DNA from: a bacterium
GTDB taxonomy: Bacteria; Patescibacteriota; Minisyncoccia; UBA6257; GWB1-50-10
NCBI GenBank assembly: GCA_027310235.1
Contig: DAIDBF010000053.1
Coordinates: forward strand, 1 to 15,126
Direction of reading: 5' to 3'
Length of the DNA: 15,126 nucleotides
This document shows positions 6,146 to 11,486 of this stretch, piece by piece. Position 1 is the stretch's first letter, and each line of letters starts with the position of its first letter. Below the pieces are notes generated by a model. It was not told the origin of the DNA. It did no database searches and worked only from the letters and a program-made list of their open reading frames with translations. The position numbers were made by a program, and so were the translations under genes.

Positions 6146-6169
6146 AAAAGCCCCGCCAAAAGGTGGGGC
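6146..6169 (-). terminator. Terminator-like hairpin on the minus strand
   Basis: GCCCCGCC (6150-6157) pairs with GGTGGGGC (6162-6169), with one wobble, around AAAA. On the minus strand it is followed by TTTT (6149-6146). It would insulate the 159-aa gene from transcription coming from the tRNA-Glu side. Confidence 0.6.
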
Positions 6170-6211
6170 ACTAAATTCTTTAGCCAACCATTTCGTTCTT
6201 AGAAAAATTCG

Positions 6212-6310
6212 TGTAGTCCCGAGGAGAGACGTCCTCCAGAGGAGGATCCGCTTCCGGCGGAAACCCCTATTTATGCCGTGCCCTCCAGAGGAGGGTCCTC
6301 CTTCGGAGGA
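6212..6310 (-). pseudogene. tRNA-Glu remnant split by four 15-base mini-hairpins
   Basis: 6262-6280 matches 6537-6555 of the intact tRNA-Glu at 18 of 19 bases, and 6212-6231 resembles its 3' end (6517-6536). Between these pieces lie two abutting 15-base hairpins (6232-6246 and 6247-6261). After the second piece lie two more (6281-6295 and 6296-6310). Three have 6-bp stems with AGA or TTC loops, and one has a 5-bp stem. The rest of the tRNA is missing. It cannot fold into a functional tRNA. Confidence 0.65.
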
Positions 6311-6346
6311 AAAGGGTAATTAAGAATGATTGTTTGTAGCCCAAAC

Positions 6347-6464
6347 GGGAATCGAACGTCGTCGCTTCGCTCCTCCTTAGAAACCCACGGTTTCTAACCC
6401 GTTTCGCGGTCTTCCTCCACGGGAGACCAACGTGTTCTCCCGACCCCACTCCTGTTCGATTCCC
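6347..6464 (-). repeat. Multi-hairpin palindromic element, copy C
   Basis: The ends 6347-6357 and 6454-6464 are a perfect 11-bp inverted repeat of the tRNA T-loop sequence GTTCGATTCCC. The minus strand contains the same 38-base block as copy A (6418-6455 versus 2020-2057), then the TTAGAAACC/GGGTTTCTAA hairpin and GGAGGAGCGAAGCGACGACG. Outside the right end on the minus strand, sequence resembling the tRNA-Glu acceptor end continues (GTTTGGGCTACA, to about 6336). No complete tRNA can be assembled. Confidence 0.65.
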
Positions 6465-6483
6465 CCTCAAGAGACTGAAAATC

Positions 6484-6512
6484 GAAATGCCCACCACAAG
6501 GGTGAGCATTTC
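6484..6512 (-). terminator. Terminator of tRNA-Glu
   Basis: GAAATGCCCACC (6484-6495) pairs with GGTGAGCATTTC (6501-6512), with one mismatch, around a five-base loop. On the minus strand it lies directly after the tRNA 3' end and is followed by a short T-rich stretch. Confidence 0.6.
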
Positions 6513-6518
6513 AATTTG

Positions 6519-6590
6519 TAGCCCCAAGGGGAATCGAACCCCTATTTACGCCGTGAAAGGGCGTTGTCCTAACCGTTAGACGATAGAGCC
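6519..6590 (-). tRNA. tRNA-Glu (UUC)
   Basis: This is a 72-base tRNA with D-arm TCGTCTAACGGTTAGGAC. The anticodon stem ACGCC/GGCGT holds loop CTTTCAC, giving anticodon UUC. The T-arm AGGGG-TTCGATT-CCCCT is intact. The acceptor GGCTCTA/TGGGGCT relies on several G-U pairs, including the first pair, which is unusual. The discriminator is A and CCA is not fully encoded. Fragments resembling its 3' end recur at 6212 and 6336. Confidence 0.92.
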
Positions 6591-6659
6591 AAGAACTGGA
6601 GCATTATATTCCGTTTCCTTGCTTTTTTCCAGAGGCAGACCCCCAAGCTTATTTCGCAT

Positions 6660-7631
6660 TCAGTTAGCGGAGAACCTGAACACGTTAATAATCTGAGTTG
6701 CAAGAAACCAGACGTAGAAGAGCGCAAGCGCGACGCCCTCCTTCCGCGATATCGTGTTCCCCGAACGCGAAAAGAAATAAAGGGATACGATTCCGAAGAA
6801 CATAAGAAGTGCGGTTTCGAAAAATTCGGTCGATTCCACAGTGAACGCTCCGTTCACAATCGCGACGAAGCCGAAAATCAGAGTGTTTGCGGCTGCCGAT
6901 CCGAGATAATCGCCGAAGGCAATATCCTTATGCCGCTTAAGGATTGATCGTGCCGCTACGACCAGTTCCGGGACGTTTGTGCCGATTGAGAGAAGCAGAA
7001 GCCCCATAAGCGAACTCGGAACGTCGAGAAGCAACGCAAAATACGATGCCTGATCGACGAGAAAATGTCCCGCGACGAAAATAGCCGCTCCACCGCCAAG
7101 GATTTTCAACGCATCGTAGAGCGTTGCATGTTTTTTTTCGAGAAGCGCCGCGGGAATCTGCTCCACCTCCTCAATGGTATTTTTCTGGCGATGGATAGCG
7201 TATACGAGAGAGCCGTATACGAGAATCGACAGAATACCCTCGGCTTTGGTGACATTGCCGTCGAGTGTAAGAAGCACGGGAAGAAGAATGACCGCGAGCG
7301 TGAGGATCATGTTCTTTTTGGAGATCGTGTGCTTAAGATCGATGCCGTTCCCCGCGATCGCAAGAAGGGGGACGATAAGAAGAAGTACCACGAACGAAGC
7401 GCCAACGAGGTTTCCCACCGAAATTTGCGGCACGCCCGCGAGAGAAGCGTTTACCGCGACCGAGATCTCGCTGATGGAGGTGAGGATTCCGAGGACAAAA
7501 AAAGCGACACTGAAGCCCGTTTTGTGAAAATGTTTCGCGACGCGATCCACCGACTCGATGAGGATACCGGCAAAGAACCACACGACGGCTGCCGAGAACA
7601 AAAAAATAAACACGTGGACAAGCGTTGTCAT
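6660..7631 (-). CDS. Calcium/sodium:cation exchanger (CaCA family, YrbG-like)
   Basis: This 323-aa integral membrane protein has about ten hydrophobic helices in two homologous halves, normal for prokaryotic CaCA antiporters. The alpha-1 repeat lies at about 48-80, with TSISE and VGNLVGAS and Glu55 in the ion site. The alpha-2 repeat at about 215-250 has IGTNVPE (Glu222) and GDYLGSAAANT. Both essential acidic residues are present, so it should be an active Ca2+ or related cation exchanger of the cytoplasmic membrane. The exact counter-ion is uncertain. A TATAAT box sits nine bases before the ATG, so it can be transcribed on its own despite lying 33 bases after the UMP kinase gene. The two genes are co-directional and may be partly read through. 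Confidence 0.92.
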   Translation of the reverse strand: MTTLVHVFIFLFSAAVVWFFAGILIESVDRVAKHFHKTGFSVAFFVLGILTSISEISVAVNASLAGVPQISVGNLVGASFVVLLLIVPLLAIAGNGIDLKHTISKKNMILTLAVILLPVLLTLDGNVTKAEGILSILVYGSLVYAIHRQKNTIEEVEQIPAALLEKKHATLYDALKILGGGAAIFVAGHFLVDQASYFALLLDVPSSLMGLLLLSIGTNVPELVVAARSILKRHKDIAFGDYLGSAAANTLIFGFVAIVNGAFTVESTEFFETALLMFFGIVSLYFFSRSGNTISRKEGVALALFYVWFLATQIINVFRFSAN

Positions 7632-7640
7632 GGTTGCTTG

Positions 7641-7646
7641 ATTATA
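7641..7646 (-). promoter_or_regulatory. -10 box of the cation exchanger gene
   Basis: A consensus TATAAT on the minus strand ends nine bases before the ATG at 7631. No good -35 is seen at 16-18 bases. The predicted message has no room for a ribosome binding site. Confidence 0.55.
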
Positions 7647-7664
7647 CCACGCGTGCGGAGGTTT

Positions 7665-8357
7665 TTATGAGATGACGGTTCCTTCAAACTCCTTACCGAG
7701 TAAGAGTGTTTTGAGATTTTTCAGATCTTTTCCATTCACGATAATCGCGCGTGTGCCGGTTTCCGCTCCGAGTTTCGCCGCGATTGGATCGACAGGGGAG
7801 TGAAAACCCGGCGACCACTTTTTCGGGATGAGCTTTCTGTACTCTTCCCAAGAACATTTATGGATCGGCTTCGCGCTCCTGAATTTATGGGGATCTTTGT
7901 TATATACGTGTGCCGGTTTTCCCGCGATGATAACCTCGGGAACGTGAAGATCGTGTGCGAGCGCGAGCGCAACGTAATCCGTTGACCAGCCGGGGTGCCA
8001 ACCACCCCCCACGGTTACCGGGTGAGTGAGTGTTTTGATCTTGTATCGTGCATCTACCACTACCGGATTTGCAACATCTCTGAAGACAGTTCGGATAAGA
8101 TGCGCGTTCGTGCGCGTGGCGTGAATGCCGAGCCAGTCCTTGTCGTCGTCCGTGAGGGCCGTCAACTTGGATGCGGCCTCTTGATACACGCGCGCCACGT
8201 GTCCTCCTCCCGTGACTAAAACAAAACGCCACCCTTTTGGGGTGAACGACAACACGAATTTTTTGAACTGACGGAGAAACGAAGTATCGATGGTATTGGG
8301 GTAGATAACGGATCCCCCGAGGGCAATGACGACAGTTTTTCCTACGGGATATCGCAT
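7665..8357 (-). CDS. pyrH: UMP kinase (amino acid kinase family, archaeal-like)
   Basis: The protein phosphorylates UMP to UDP in pyrimidine synthesis. I choose the Met at 8357 (230 aa), because the upstream in-frame ATG at 8393 would place the promoter inside the coding region. From that start, VVIALGGSV (9-17) and VTGGGHVARVYQ (48-59) form the nucleotide and phosphate sites. DWLGIHATRTNAHLIR (74-89), WHPGWSTDYVALALA (120-134), KPAHVYNKDP (147-156) and SPVDPIAAK (187-195) are typical of the archaeal-type UMP kinase subgroup also found in Patescibacteria. The catalytic and ligand-binding motifs look intact. A family member with another carbamate or phosphate acceptor is possible but less likely. 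It has its own strong promoter, and the cation exchanger follows downstream. Confidence 0.88.
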   Translation of the reverse strand: MRYPVGKTVVIALGGSVIYPNTIDTSFLRQFKKFVLSFTPKGWRFVLVTGGGHVARVYQEAASKLTALTDDDKDWLGIHATRTNAHLIRTVFRDVANPVVVDARYKIKTLTHPVTVGGGWHPGWSTDYVALALAHDLHVPEVIIAGKPAHVYNKDPHKFRSAKPIHKCSWEEYRKLIPKKWSPGFHSPVDPIAAKLGAETGTRAIIVNGKDLKNLKTLLLGKEFEGTVIS

Positions 8358-8364
8358 CCAGAGG

Positions 8365-8393
8365 ATTATACAGGATGCCGCCGAAAATACCAA
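8365..8393 (-). promoter_or_regulatory. Promoter of the UMP kinase gene, probably leaderless
   Basis: On the minus strand, TTGGTA (8393-8388) is followed after exactly 17 bases by consensus TATAAT (8370-8365). Only seven bases then precede the ATG at 8357. The predicted first transcribed base is the start codon itself. This is the best promoter in the window and it decides the start of the gene. Confidence 0.75.
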
Positions 8394-8398
8394 TTAGA

Positions 8399-8481
8399 TG
8401 CCGCGTTGCGTTCTCCCTCACTCGGGCGCTCCGGGCCGCTTGGCCAAGTCTTACCATCGTTCGGAGGAACGCAACGCGGCA
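8399..8481. repeat. Long hairpin between zinc-ribbon and UMP kinase genes
   Basis: 8399-8413 pairs perfectly with 8467-8481 (15 bp), and three further bases pair beyond a one-base bulge. The roughly 45-base interior is GC-rich and can form a smaller GGCCGCTTGGCC stem. It lies 12 bases after the zinc-ribbon stop and just upstream of the UMP kinase promoter. It could end transcription of the former but lacks a T-run, and it may be another palindromic insertion. Confidence 0.6.
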
Positions 8482-8493
8482 AAGAAGTCCAGT

Positions 8494-10272
8494 TTATACC
8501 ACCTCGGATTGATAACAGCTTTCACAGTAAACGATCTCCGGCCGGTCGGGGGAGTATGAAGTTTCGAACTCATTCGAACACGGTTTATCGCCATGAGGAT
8601 GCCCGACAGTGTTTTTGTATGCTCCGTTACTACTTTCTTTCCCGGCACACTGACATTTTCTTTTCCACAACCGCATTGGACTCATGCGCTTGAAGCGTCG
8701 TAGATGCCTGCAGCCCGGACAGAGGCGGGGAAGGGGAAACGAGAACCTTCTCAAAAATTCGAGATCAGTGGGAATAATTCTGTAGCCGCGCCCGCACTCC
8801 GTACACTGAATGACTTCTTTGGTAACTTCGTCTTTCGCATCAAGAATATTCTCCGGAAGCTCACTCGCCTGCATCGTGATGGGATGCTCTGGCGGCGTCT
8901 CCTCGCGCCATCGCCATCCATTTCCGATCGCCGTCGACTTGTCGATGGGAAAATGTTCGGCGGCGTCGGTTTCGTTGTAGGCGTAGAAAGACAGTTCGTA
9001 GGGGAGAAATTCACCGTACTTCCATATTCTTCCTTTTGAATCGATGTACGGATTTTTCTCCATGTCGGCGATAATCTGGTTCCGCAAGGTTTCATATTCT
9101 TCCGGAGAATATTCGCGGTTCAGAATGCAGTACTTCTTATTTCGTATGCCGCTGCAGCCGAAGAGATTTGCAACGTCGAGGCACCAGACGGCGTACTCTA
9201 AATTCATGGTGTTACCGAGCGCGCACACGAAACTAAACTTCACATTATTTGCTCCTGCTCCCACATCGATACACTCGTACACGAGGCGTACGTTACTGCC
9301 CCAAATCGTGTAATCGTAGGCGTCCTTCACGCCTCCATCTTTGATAAGCTGACAGTACTTCGCGTCCTCCACGCCGCGTGCCTGAAACACGTGTTTCGCG
9401 TTCTTCGAGTTGTAAAGGTAGTCGCCGGAAATGTTAGTGTTGTTGAATCCGTGAAAGAACTTGTGCGGTACCGATTTCCATACCTCCTCCGCTTTTATTC
9501 GAACTTGTTCGATACCACTTGTGGTCGCCATGCTGTTTTTTAGCGCGGCGAGTTCCTTTTGGTAATTTTCGGGAGAAAGCGGCTTGTTCCAGAGGTAGTT
9601 ACTCTTGTTTCGGAGGTTCACGCAGCCGAAGCAGTTGGTGCACCCGGCGAGATTTTTCGAGAAATACACGTCGATACAATTACTGCAGTCCTCGGAAAAG
9701 AAAAGGCGCGCCGACTTGCGGCAGTTCACATCCTCGTAGCAGAGCTCTGATTCGTTTACGCTAAGAAGTTCCATCGAATCCTTGATGGAAGTGAGACGGG
9801 TGCCGTAACGCACGTGTTCACAAAGGTCCGCATCGAAGATAAGATAACAACTTTTTGAGGATCCGGTCTCATTCACATACTCACTGTCGGTAAGGGTAGG
9901 ATAGTTATTGCCGAGTGCTACGACAGGAACGTCGAGAAAGAGTTCTTTCAGTTGTTCGAAGAATGGACGATTCGGATCATACGCCCTGCCGTAGTCGAGC
10001 GGATTCCACAAATCGGACCACCAGCACGAACCACAAAATACCTTGTAGGGGCTCTCGTCGGGGATGGTCGCAAGTGTGGACTTCTTGCAGTTACTGCAAG
10101 TGCGCTTGTAGAGATGACGCTCGTTCCGAAACATAAAACGCCGCTCAAGACGGCAGTCCGGACAAAAGGTCGGCGGCGGAACCTGGATGCGTTCGTAGAA
10201 CGCAAAATCCGAAGCGTCTACTGTAAATGAGTTTTTGCAGTTTTGGCAGATTCTGTCTTCAGAAGAAGTCAT
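8494..10272 (-). CDS. Large Cys-rich zinc-ribbon protein of unknown function
   Basis: This 592-aa protein has no signal peptide or membrane helix. The N-terminus carries four Cys pairs (9/12, 37/40, 59/62, 80/83) in the order CQNC, CPDC, CSNC, CGSC, with the linker FYERIQVPPPTFCPDCR and an RNERHLYKR motif. The C-terminus (490-592) repeats the scheme with CTEC, CPGC, CQC and CESC, so the same metal-binding module appears at both ends. The middle (about 120-420) has many scattered Cys and short repeats around Tyr, Cys and Asn that suggest a beta-solenoid-like core; this is inference. Similar proteins are, to my knowledge, frequent but uncharacterised in Parcubacteria. TACCAT six bases before the ATG suggests a leaderless start. 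Two truncated copies of its 5' end lie just upstream. Confidence 0.85.
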   Translation of the reverse strand: MTSSEDRICQNCKNSFTVDASDFAFYERIQVPPPTFCPDCRLERRFMFRNERHLYKRTCSNCKKSTLATIPDESPYKVFCGSCWWSDLWNPLDYGRAYDPNRPFFEQLKELFLDVPVVALGNNYPTLTDSEYVNETGSSKSCYLIFDADLCEHVRYGTRLTSIKDSMELLSVNESELCYEDVNCRKSARLFFSEDCSNCIDVYFSKNLAGCTNCFGCVNLRNKSNYLWNKPLSPENYQKELAALKNSMATTSGIEQVRIKAEEVWKSVPHKFFHGFNNTNISGDYLYNSKNAKHVFQARGVEDAKYCQLIKDGGVKDAYDYTIWGSNVRLVYECIDVGAGANNVKFSFVCALGNTMNLEYAVWCLDVANLFGCSGIRNKKYCILNREYSPEEYETLRNQIIADMEKNPYIDSKGRIWKYGEFLPYELSFYAYNETDAAEHFPIDKSTAIGNGWRWREETPPEHPITMQASELPENILDAKDEVTKEVIQCTECGRGYRIIPTDLEFLRRFSFPLPRLCPGCRHLRRFKRMSPMRLWKRKCQCAGKESSNGAYKNTVGHPHGDKPCSNEFETSYSPDRPEIVYCESCYQSEVV

Positions 10273-10278
10273 AGATTT

Positions 10279-10284
10279 ATGGTA
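10279..10284 (-). promoter_or_regulatory. Putative -10 box of the zinc-ribbon gene
   Basis: TACCAT on the minus strand matches the -10 consensus at four of six bases and ends six bases before the ATG at 10272. This is the same geometry as at the UMP kinase and 159-aa genes. Confidence 0.35.
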
Positions 10285-10285
10285 A

Positions 10286-10390
10286 TCAAAGCGAAGTCCC
10301 GCACCAAGCTTTGCTTCGGTGCGTGGGCTCCGGTTCGATGAGAAATGCTAGCTCGCAGTTCTGACAAACTTTGTTTTCCTGCTTGATCAT
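10286..10390 (-). pseudogene. Truncated zinc-ribbon gene head, fragment 2
   Basis: The 34-codon frame starts MIKQENKVCQNCELAFLIEP, clearly matching the opening of the intact zinc-ribbon gene (EDRICQNCKNSFTVD). Similarity ends at a palindrome (10301-10322, GCACC arms), after which the frame runs into unrelated sequence and stops 13 bases before the intact gene. Its start codon overlaps the stop of fragment 1 (ATGA). It is either a decayed tandem paralogue or an internal deletion with a palindrome at the junction. The longer open frame from 10471 crosses the other palindromes and is not a real gene. Confidence 0.6.
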
Positions 10391-10491
10391 AAGATTGGGT
10401 AGACAGCCCCGACGCCTTCGGGTCGGGACTCCGACCACTGACACACGGTCAGGGCGTCGGAGTTCTGACATGTGCGTTTTTCCTGAACCAC
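10387..10491 (-). pseudogene. Truncated zinc-ribbon gene head, fragment 1
   Basis: A GTG start at 10491 opens VVQEKRTCQN, again the beginning of a CQNC zinc ribbon. It has a TACAAT -10 box (10498-10503) six bases upstream. After the Asn codon the homology is cut by palindromes at 10429-10462 (CTCCGAC/GTCGGAG with an inner CTGAC/GTCAG) and 10408-10427 (CCCGAC/GTCGGG). The frame ends at 10387. The promoter and start look intact, so a 34-residue peptide might still be made, but it has lost its second CxxC half. Confidence 0.55.
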
Positions 10492-10497
10492 GTGTTT

Positions 10498-10503
10498 ATT
10501 GTA
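10498..10503 (-). promoter_or_regulatory. -10 box in front of the zinc-ribbon fragments
   Basis: TACAAT on the minus strand ends six bases before the GTG of fragment 1, matching the leaderless arrangement of neighbouring genes. It may now drive the intact zinc-ribbon gene through the fragments. Confidence 0.4.
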
Positions 10504-10539
10504 AGCGCGGGAAGGAATAAAAGAAAACCGTATAAAAAT

Positions 10540-10566
10540 GCTGAAGGGACTCGAATTTTAAGTCCC
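10540..10566 (-). repeat. tRNA 3'-half-like fragment with small hairpin
   Basis: The minus strand of 10540-10556 reads TTCGAGTCCCTTCAGCA, a plausible tRNA T-loop and acceptor end, with no tRNA body next to it. GGGACT (10546-10551) pairs with AGTCCC (10561-10566). This again combines a tRNA-like 3' half with an inverted repeat, as in copies B and C. It marks the left side of the copper operon region. Confidence 0.4.
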
Positions 10567-10574
10567 TCCATTGA

Positions 10575-10796
10575 TTAAATTTTTGTACTGATGGAAAAGA
10601 GCAAAATAAGTCCGGTCGAGAAGATTTTGTCAGCCGTGTTTTTTGACACAAACGCCGCAAGAAAAAACGAACCGTAAATTACGATTCCCGCCATGATGAG
10701 TAAAGATTTCTCCTTAACCCATCTCCTCTTGTTTATTAAGTTCTCAAGAAAAAGTCTTGCGTTTCTTTGTCTTTGTAAAAATCTCTCTATTATCAA
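10575..10796 (-). CDS. Possible small membrane protein
   Basis: The 73-codon frame starts with TTG. A basic N-terminal helix (RFLQRQRNARLFLENLINKRRWVKEK) is followed by hydrophobic segments at about 32-49 and 59-70. TATAAA lies about ten bases upstream of the TTG, similar to other leaderless genes here. The composition looks like a real membrane protein, but length, start codon and lack of recognised homology leave it uncertain. Nothing indicates a function. Confidence 0.4.
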   Translation of the reverse strand: MIIERFLQRQRNARLFLENLINKRRWVKEKSLLIMAGIVIYGSFFLAAFVSKNTADKIFSTGLILLFSISTKI

Positions 10797-10830
10797 GAAA
10801 CCTAATTTTATATTAGGAGGTTGGTACCTG

Positions 10831-10857
10831 AAAAACGCCCCAGACGAGGGTGTTTTT
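10831..10857. terminator. Bidirectional terminator-like hairpin upstream of the copper operon
   Basis: AAAAACGCCC pairs with GGGTGTTTTT (one G-T pair) around a seven-base loop. T-runs occur on both strands because the stem ends in A/T. No plus-strand gene precedes it, so it may insulate the copper promoter 30 bases downstream. Confidence 0.55.
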
Positions 10858-10884
10858 GTTTGGGGTTATCCACAGGGCAACAGC

Positions 10885-10914
10885 TTGACTGGATACAGGG
10901 TAGGGGTATAGGAT
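10885..10914 (+). promoter_or_regulatory. Copper operon promoter with candidate CsoR operator
   Basis: TTGACT (10885-10890) is followed by TATAGG at 16 bases or TAGGAT at 18 bases. Between the boxes lies GATACAGGGTAGGGGTATAG. It has ATAC/GTAT ends and G-tracts, the style of known CsoR-type operators (an ATAC...G-tract...GTAT pseudo-palindrome). Binding there would block RNA polymerase directly, which fits autoregulation of csoR. Confidence 0.5.
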
Positions 10915-10956
10915 ATGCCTAAGAGGTCGAACTAAACCCTTAAATTCATCACTGCG

Positions 10957-11232
10957 TTGGATCAAAAGCTAAAAAAGAAATCGCTTCACCGCGCAAAAAT
11001 AATTAGAGGCCAAATAGATGGCCTGATTAAGGCTATTGAGAAAGAAGTTTATTGTCCCGACTTGCTCGGACAATCATTCTTAATTCAAAGGTCGCTCAAA
11101 AGCCTTGATGCCTACATGCTGGAAAACCACCTGCGAACGCATGTTAAACATCAATTGAGTCGCAAGGAGGAGGAGGAAGAAGAAAGAGCTATCAAAGAAT
11201 TAATCAAGGTCTATACGCTATCAAATAAATAA
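10957..11232 (+). CDS. csoR: Copper-sensing repressor, CsoR/RcnR family
   Basis: This 91-aa, all-helical metal-responsive repressor lets go of its operator when it binds Cu(I). The family core is clear: HRAKIIRGQIDGLIKAIE, then CPDLLGQ, then ENHLRTHV. Metal ligands align as Cys33, His58 and His62, with spacings of 25 and 4 as in CsoR (Cys-His-Cys). The third ligand is His, a C-H-H set of the kind known from the Thermus thermophilus CsoR. Copper rather than nickel or formaldehyde is supported by CopA in the same operon. The start is TTG, since an in-frame stop lies eight codons upstream with no ATG between. A polyglutamate stretch (71-76) is unusual. Confidence 0.88.
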   Translation: MDQKLKKKSLHRAKIIRGQIDGLIKAIEKEVYCPDLLGQSFLIQRSLKSLDAYMLENHLRTHVKHQLSRKEEEEEERAIKELIKVYTLSNK

Positions 11233-11238
11233 TAAAAT

Positions 11239-11409
11239 ATGTTTAATCTACTTAAGAAAAAATGCCCTGTCTGCAAAATGAAGTTGGAGGACGGCAAGAA
11301 GCACCAGGAGGGATTCGGCAAAGAATTTTGTTCTGAAAATTGCCGAGAAGAATATCGAAAAAAGATGGTAAAAGAGCAATCTCATAAATCTCACGGGTGC
11401 TGCCATTAA
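11239..11409 (+). CDS. TRASH/YHS-like small metal-binding protein, probable copper carrier
   Basis: This 56-aa protein was read directly from the sequence. It has CPVCKM (Cys9, Cys12), then FCSENCREEY (Cys31, Cys35), the Cys pattern of TRASH/YHS-type metal-binding domains. The C-terminus SHGCCH adds two Cys and His residues. Such domains accompany copper ATPases and sensors in other bacteria and archaea and bind or hand over metal. A cytoplasmic copper chaperone or buffer role is inferred, because no separate CopZ is present. It starts six bases after csoR ends and is followed by the tiny ORF at 11421. No Shine-Dalgarno is visible. Confidence 0.8.
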   Translation: MFNLLKKKCPVCKMKLEDGKKHQEGFGKEFCSENCREEYRKKMVKEQSHKSHGCCH

Positions 11410-11420
11410 TTTTTTAAATC

Positions 11421-11486
11421 ATGCCTAACGATTACGGCCTTTGGCCATTAGACAAATCGCAAGGCTACATCAACACTGACCCATGA
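11421..11486 (+). CDS. 21-codon ORF coupled to the M23 hydrolase
   Basis: ATG to TGA encodes MPNDYGLWPLDKSQGYINTD plus a final Pro. Its stop overlaps the next start by four bases (ATGA), and it begins 11 bases after the previous gene. It could be a leader peptide for translational coupling, or the remnant of a gene lost between its neighbours. There is no homology evidence. Confidence 0.3.
   Translation: MPNDYGLWPLDKSQGYINTDP

Noticed and set aside
7065..7670. 201-codon plus-strand frame opposite the cation exchanger
   Set aside because: The composition (Arg, Asp and Glu rich, no fold) is that of an antisense shadow. The minus strand encodes a clear antiporter.
7665..8393. UMP kinase starting at 8393
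   Set aside because: The extra 12 codons contain the TATAAT box and have no family similarity. The Met at 8357 follows the promoter and begins the conserved core.
4086..10272. Recoded TGA (genetic code 25)
   Set aside because: TGA serves as the stop of real genes (for example 4365-4367, overlapping the def start), and recognised proteins contain no in-frame TGA.
10286..10471. 61-codon minus-strand frame as a gene
   Set aside because: It runs out of frame through the palindromes. Only its second part, from 10390, shows zinc-ribbon homology, and that part is truncated.
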